This document shows, one piece after another, positions 32,851 through 33,180 of a DNA stretch of 33,180 bases. The stretch comes from JBHENC01 sp051000345 (GTDB taxonomy: Bacteria > Acidobacteriota > Blastocatellia > Pyrinomonadales > Pyrinomonadaceae). The stretch spans positions 1-33,180 of the forward strand of contig JBPCOJ010000047.1 of NCBI GenBank assembly GCA_051000345.1. Reading direction: 5' to 3'. Numbering within the stretch: the first letter of the stretch is position 1; every line of letters begins with the position of its first letter. Below the pieces are notes generated by a model that was not told where the DNA came from, searched no databases, and saw only the letters and a list, made by a program, of their open reading frames with translations. A program made the translations under genes and the position numbers.

Positions 32851-32869
32851 CAAGTACCTGAACAGTTAC
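32851..32869 (-). repeat. IS66 right terminal inverted repeat
   Basis: Read inward on the minus strand it begins GTAACTGTTCAGGTAC. Its TAA supplies the stop codon of the truncated relaxase gene that abuts it. Confidence 0.6.
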
Positions 32870-33180
32870 TCGGCGTAATTCCGGCTGCGTAAAAACTTCT
32901 GCAACGTCACGGCTTCAATGCCGCTTTCATTGAGTTGCTTTGCCGCTTTCGTCGTCGGCGCATAGCCTCTGACTTCGTACCCGCTTCCTTCTGCCGCCGT
33001 CTTCAGTACCGCGAGCGTCGTCGTCTTACCAGTACCGGCATAACCTTGCAAACCGATGATTCGGTCTTGGCTCGTCAAAATCGCTTCAAGTGCACCGCGC
33101 TGTGACTCGTTCAAGCGCACATGATGGTTTGCCGTCGCCGCTTCAATTAGCCGCGCTTTTTCTTCTGAATTGCAAAGCGG
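32866..33180 (-). pseudogene. MobF-type relaxase/helicase (TrwC/TraI), truncated by IS66; 5' end outside window
   Basis: The frame is open to the right window edge and ends at a TAA formed inside the IS66 right end, so the true C-terminus is gone. The visible ~104 residues are the start of the superfamily-I helicase part of conjugative relaxases: 'LNESQRGALEAILTSQDRIIG', Walker A GYAGTGKTTT, then 'VRGYAPTTKAAKQLNESGIEAVTLQKFL'. This combination (L-S/N-x-x-Q, S-x-D, GxAGTGKTT, APTxxAAxxLxxxSGI) is typical of TraI/TrwC and related RecD-like proteins. In such proteins the relaxase domain precedes it, so it should lie beyond the window. No matching C-terminal half appears on the left side of the IS. 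Confidence 0.82.

Larger units (their letters stand above)
31093..32869 (+). mobile_element. IS66-family insertion sequence, single-ORF (ISBst12-like) type
   Basis: An element of about 1.78 kb holding only the DDE transposase gene, with no tnpA or tnpB, as in the ISBst12 group of IS66. Imperfect terminal inverted repeats mark the ends: GTATCTATTCACCTAC at the left and, read inward from the right end, GTAACTGTTCAGGTAC; 13 of the first 19 positions agree. No 8-bp target duplication is visible (flanks AAACCTTT and TCGGCGTA), so one flank may have been lost by deletion or rearrangement. Confidence 0.8.

Noticed and set aside
31085..32877. An 8-bp target duplication flanking the IS66 element
   Set aside because: The flanks AAACCTTT and TCGGCGTA do not match, nor do near shifts of them.

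Overview
This window looks like a chromosomal segment from an Acidobacteriota bacterium, probably near Blastocatellia. The main evidence is a VWA protein of the acidobacterial 'VWFA-related' type, together with an FN3 lipoprotein, an MltG/RuvX pair, ClpN-domain proteins and a moderate-GC coding style rich in gcg/cgc. This is inference from protein families, not a database match. Nearly all of the window is dense, ordinary core genome. The last ~2 kb is a mobile-element scar. I saw no tRNA, rRNA, CRISPR array or recognisable defence island, and no gene-free stretch longer than 300 bases.

Layout. (1) 1-6104, plus strand: a sugar-1-phosphate nucleotidyltransferase (cut by the window edge) and an AmgK-like sugar kinase, an arrangement like the MurNAc salvage pair; then asparaginyl-tRNA synthetase, a LOG-family protein, arginase and D-Ala-D-Ala ligase. 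(2) 6129-11049, minus strand: a VWFA protein with a coiled-coil partner, two envelope-type unknowns, then mltG and ruvX. (3) 11223-12539, plus strand: a CtpA/S41-like protein that has lost both catalytic residues. It is separated by a strong terminator from a long minus-strand run (20783 to 12684): hslV-hslU, FN3 lipoprotein, FAH-family hydrolase, ABC ATPase, DUF402, ABC permease and acyl-CoA carboxyltransferase. (4) 21000-28327, plus strand: a class I glutamine amidotransferase-like hydrolase, a ClpN-NamZ (DUF1343) fusion, an FmdE-like protein, two small membrane proteins, recO, and a single gene carrying both LptF and LptG. (5) 30906-28423, minus strand: metK and ahcY, two steps of the S-adenosylmethionine cycle. 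(6) 31053-33180: a site that reads as a chromosomal dif (XerC/XerD) site, then a single-gene IS66-family element, then the IS-truncated helicase part of a MobF-type conjugative relaxase that runs off the window.

The most interesting signals are these. The probable dif site lies 12 bp from an IS beside a relaxase remnant. The 12-mer GCGTCCGATAAC occurs five times, all on the plus strand and in coding and non-coding DNA alike, and its first 11 bases equal the XerC arm of that dif site. A ClpN domain is fused to an exo-N-acetylmuramidase domain in a genome that also seems to hold a MurU/AmgK-like salvage pair. The S41 protein has Gly and Ala in the Ser/Lys dyad positions at the canonical 25-residue spacing. 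LptF and LptG are fused in one polypeptide.
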